DNA of 64,000 nt from positions 1 through 64,000 of the forward strand of contig NW_026516700.1 of the NCBI RefSeq assembly GCF_025766255.1, given 5' to 3'. Positions 61,005 to 64,000 of the stretch are shown one piece after another. The stretch's first letter is position 1; each line of letters begins with the position of its first letter. Under the pieces are notes generated by a model that saw only the letters and a program-made list of their open reading frames with translations, had not been told where the DNA came from and searched no databases. The position numbers were made by a program, and so were the translations under genes. This DNA comes from Zychaea mexicana (lineage: Eukaryota > Mucoromycota > Mucoromycetes > Mucorales > Lichtheimiaceae).

Positions 61005-63530
61005 TCGGCCCGGTATTGTTGTTGCTGTTGTCATCACACTTTAGCTTATTCTTGGCACAGACGTCGCACCGACATATTTAATTTTGCCATCTTGATCTGT
61101 ATTCTACTTCTCTAAGCCAACCTCTTTGCTCTGAAATTTGTCTTACTCCATCAAACATGGCTTAACAAAAAAACATTGTTCTTGAATATGGTTCTCTCTT
61201 GAAAATATGCAAAGCTTAGCTGCTCTGGAATCATATTTCATGCAAGTGCTGTATGCGCTGTAGTAACGAGGAGTCAATGCAGTAAGCTCACTTCATACAG
61301 TTTGTGCAATTCATACAGTTGGTTTCTTCTGACAGTACATGAGTACACAGCGCTGTGGTTTTTACTTGTTCCTATGGAGCAGCTTATTCAAAAAGGCTTT
61401 CGTCCGACTACCTTTATGATGGTGGCTGCCATTACTGCTACTGCTACTGCTACTGCTACTGCTACTGCTACTACTGGTGCTCGGTGAACATTGTTGGCCG
61501 TTTTCGTGGTAAAACCACAGTCGAGCGATAGCATGCTTAGGACCGCTGAGAGCATCTTTGCATCTGCGGGCATTTGTAAGAAAATTTGTGTAGCAGCTGT
61601 CGTTGGTATCCCCATAGCGGCTCTTGACAATTTCAACAGTGCGCACCCCTTCTGTCATATCTTCCTTCATGTCTGGTTTGCAGCAGCCCACCATATAAGG
61701 CGTCGCTAAAGGGATCAGCTGGGATTTTACTAAACTCATTTGAACAAAGTGATCGCTGGGTCGGATTGGGTTTCCGTGATTGGCAAATGGATCGCGCAGA
61801 GCCGAGCGACTCAACGCAAGGGAATCCATACCGTCTAATTAATGGTTGTACCGCCTCTCCCGACAGTGTCGAATCTGTGGAACCATCCAATCAAAGTGCT
61901 CAAGCTTGGCGCTTGGATACGATACAATTTATGGTCGTGGTAGCACCAAAATAAAAGGCAAATCGTTTGCAGACGTTGAGAATGACAGGGAGGCTAGATA
62001 CCGTGCCATCCAGGGAACGCGTCCTCATACACTTGTATTTGGCTTGGTAGATAGCCCAGTGGCACGTTTAGGTATGGTCAGATCGCAAGGGTCTCTTTTT
62101 TTTCTCTCGAACTTGACTTTTTTAGTGTAGCCTGGATGCTCGAAAAGGCATAATTGGACGTTTCATCCTGCTGACAGCAAGACACTGAGGCTCTGCCTGA
62201 GACTATCACAACCAACGAGTTCCTGACGGAACTTACCATCTATTGGCTTACCAACACCATGTCGTCATCCACACGACTGTGTTACGGGGCGTTCACGAAG
62301 AGGCAATGCGGATAATGTTCTTTAACCGTGTCGAAATTCCATTGGGCGTAGACTATGTCCCCAGCGAGCTAAACAAGGTAATCCACTGCATAGATCTAGA
62401 GTATATATGCAAAACTGACCCAACATGCACAAAGTTCCCTCGTGAATGGCTAGAAGCAAGTGGTGACCTTCAACAGTTCAACGAATTTGAAGTGGTAAAT
62501 ATCATCTTTTAGTAATGTATTGCTTCGTACTGACGAACAGTGTCCAAGGCGGCCATTTTTCTGCGAGCGAGTTGCTGGTTGATGACATCCAACGGTTCGA
62601 AAAGCTGTTAAAGACGAAAAAAAGTTTATCCGATGGTCACTGTATGGCTGCTGTGCACAACACTCTATCTGAATATAGCAATGTATTACTTGGTCTGAAA
62701 ATGCATCGCATGAATGCCTGTCTTGCTTTCATGATGAATGAAGTGTTTGGTGTACTTTAAACATTGTCGAATATGTACTTATTATATAATCGTCTACAGG
62801 TACGCCGCATTTCCTCCTCATCACGTTCATCCTCAATGATCATATTATGCAATATCTTGTATGCTTTTTTGCTTACGGTGACTCTTCAATACGTACTGTC
62901 TTGAATGGTTATGCACATCGGTACATCGCGTATTTACCCTCCCATTCTTCTCTTTTTTTCTCATACCACATCCAACTTACGCCATTTGATCTACTCAGCA
63001 AAACCCCTGGCTTCCTTTCTTTTATTACTTTATCGATATACTAATACATCAAATTATTCTAAGTGTTGCTTGTTATCGACATAATTATTACATTCTCTTC
63101 CACCATTATACGAAATCGTGTAGCCCATGAAGAATCTGCTTGACACTGTTAATAAACATATCAGTGCTTTGTACTATTTAAACAGAACCCCATGGCTCTA
63201 TATGCTAGTACCTCTTGTGAACTGGTCACCAAGATTTGTATAATGTAGTTCATATAAGAGAAACCGGGCGATTGACTGATCCTGTATGGTCGAGCAAAAC
63301 GCTTGGCCCTTCTAAATAATATTTCTAACAAATGGTTTCAATAAATTTGAGTGTGTTGGGCATACCTATTCGACTTATAGGGGAGCAAAACCGTATCTCA
63401 ATAAAACGTATAGAAATTGTTCGCAACAGTTGCGAGGGAGCCAAGACCATGTAAGATGATCCTAGCTGTGCAGCATCTGCTACTCGGCCCAAAACCTGAG
63501 AAGCGTTATTAACAGGTAGAGCCTCCATGG
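61005..63530. repeat. Right arm of long inverted repeat, outer block
   Basis: This is the reverse complement of 87–3166, minus the MITE. Large stretches look almost identical. It shows the uninterrupted target of the left-arm MITE near 61105–61115, a longer trinucleotide run near 61432–61475, and only one copy of the unit duplicated at the left edge. Similarity ends at about 63530, where the two flanks become unrelated. Confidence 0.87.
61750..62620 (+). pseudogene. Decayed epoxide-hydrolase-like gene (right arm)
   Basis: Same relic as in the left arm, here on the plus strand. GSDWVSVIGKWIAQ, AIQGTRPHTLVFGLVDSP, AWMLEKA, NEFLTELTIYWLTNTMSSS, NRVEIPLGV, FPREWLEASGDLQQFNEFE and QGGHFSASELLVDDIQRF appear in order but in several frames. 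Compared with the left copy, one base is missing after CTGACAG (61800s–62180 exon), which breaks the HNWTFHPAD exon. Ten bases are missing after GGCGGCCATTTTTCTGCG, which happens to put ELLVDD back in frame. CAA is retained where the left copy has a stop. Function is presumably lost. Confidence 0.6.
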
Positions 63531-63600
63531 AGAAAAGCAATAGCTGGGATAGAACTAAGACCATGTTTTGCTGTAGACATCATAGAAAATTTCAAGGGGA

Positions 63601-63616
63601 TGACGTAATATAAAAA
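63601..63616 (+). promoter_or_regulatory. CRE-like site and TATA box
   Basis: TGACGTAA is followed directly by TATAAAAA, 40–55 bp before the ATG at 63655. This is a compact promoter with a possible bZIP (ATF/CREB-type) site. Confidence 0.45.
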
Positions 63617-63654
63617 CTGGGAAGAGTAGGTTCTGGATATTTCATGCTGTTGCC

Positions 63655-64000
63655 ATGTCGACAAAAGGATACAAAGAAGGTAAGTTATTCAATTTCACGC
63701 GTCACAGTTATATTTCTCTTTTGTTCTTTTCATCCTTATTACTTTGCTAAAAATGTTTCAACGTTGTGTATTGCTGCTTCTAATGATAATGCTACTTGTA
63801 GTGTTTGATGAGTTTTTTGCCAACACGCAAAAGCCTTCGTTGAAGGATTTTGTAGCGAAGAATAAACAGTTTATCCTGAACGATTACAAGCAATACTAGA
63901 ATCTCAAGCAAGTTTGGATGACTCGGTTTGCAAAAGCTCATTCAAGACATTATCAAAACTTGCCAAAGAAAACATACCAAAGCTTGACATTGAAGATGTC
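63655..64000 (+). CDS. 5' part of an unknown gene, cut by the window end
   Basis: Exon 1 is 63655–63679 (MSTKGYKE), the intron runs to 63801, and exon 2 continues VFDEFFANTQKPSLKDFVAK. In that frame TAG occurs at 63897–63899. In a neighbouring frame the DNA stays open to the window end (AILESQASLDDSVCKSSF, LAKENIPKLDIEDV) with good coding character, so there is either a frameshift around 63890 or an unseen splice. It lies just outside the right repeat arm and has its own promoter. Family not recognised. Confidence 0.45.

Noticed and set aside
61362..61829. 155-codon minus-strand frame with a poly-Ser run, counterpart of 1745–2257
   Set aside because: It overlaps the hydrolase relic on the other strand and its Ser run is only the trinucleotide repeat; kept as a finding, not listed as a gene.

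Overview
The window is fungal nuclear DNA, most likely from a Mucorales-type (Mucoromycota) mould. Genes are split by short GT–AG introns of about 45–130 bp, promoters are compact, and overall composition is AT-leaning. The gene set includes a CARM1-type arginine methyltransferase, eIF3 subunit L, a PFK-2/FBPase-2, a Med5-like Mediator subunit and a Tc1/IS630-type transposase relic. The taxon is inferred from these traits; I could not search a database.

Layout: (1) 1–3585 is one arm of a long inverted repeat. It carries a decayed epoxide-hydrolase-like gene and a 543-bp MITE flanked by a TA duplication. (2) 3.8–26 kb and 26–27 kb hold single-copy housekeeping genes: a coiled-coil protein, an SMUBP2/Hcs1-like helicase (-), a Sly41-like transporter (+), a small four-exon membrane protein (-), a CARM1-like PRMT (-) divergent from a TPX2-like protein (+), an EamA/DMT transporter (+), eIF3L (-), a C2/proline-rich Inn1/Fic1-like protein (-), an unknown multi-exon gene (-) and RanBP1 (-). 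(3) 27–36.4 kb is gene-poor. It contains a membrane-protein pseudogene with six stops in one frame and a tandem array of units carrying a near-perfect palindrome. (4) 36.4–38.5 kb is an MFS sugar transporter (-). (5) 42.7–48.5 kb holds a small candidate gene, PFKFB (+) with a possibly lipidated N-terminus, an arrestin-like protein (-) and a small unknown protein (+). (6) 50.1–54.9 kb is a long multi-exon Med5-like gene (+). (7) 55.6–63.5 kb is the second repeat arm, in opposite orientation. It is preceded by the Tc1/IS630 relic and interrupted by about 3.5 kb of extra DNA with a small promoter-bearing gene. (8) The window ends inside a further gene that starts at 63655.

The single-copy core is ordinary fungal biology: translation, transcription, nucleocytoplasmic transport, septation, glycolytic control and solute transport. 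The unusual material lies in the two repeat arms and in the decayed 27–36 kb interval. Exon structures were derived by eye from splice consensus and reading-frame continuity, so individual boundaries may be a few bases off.
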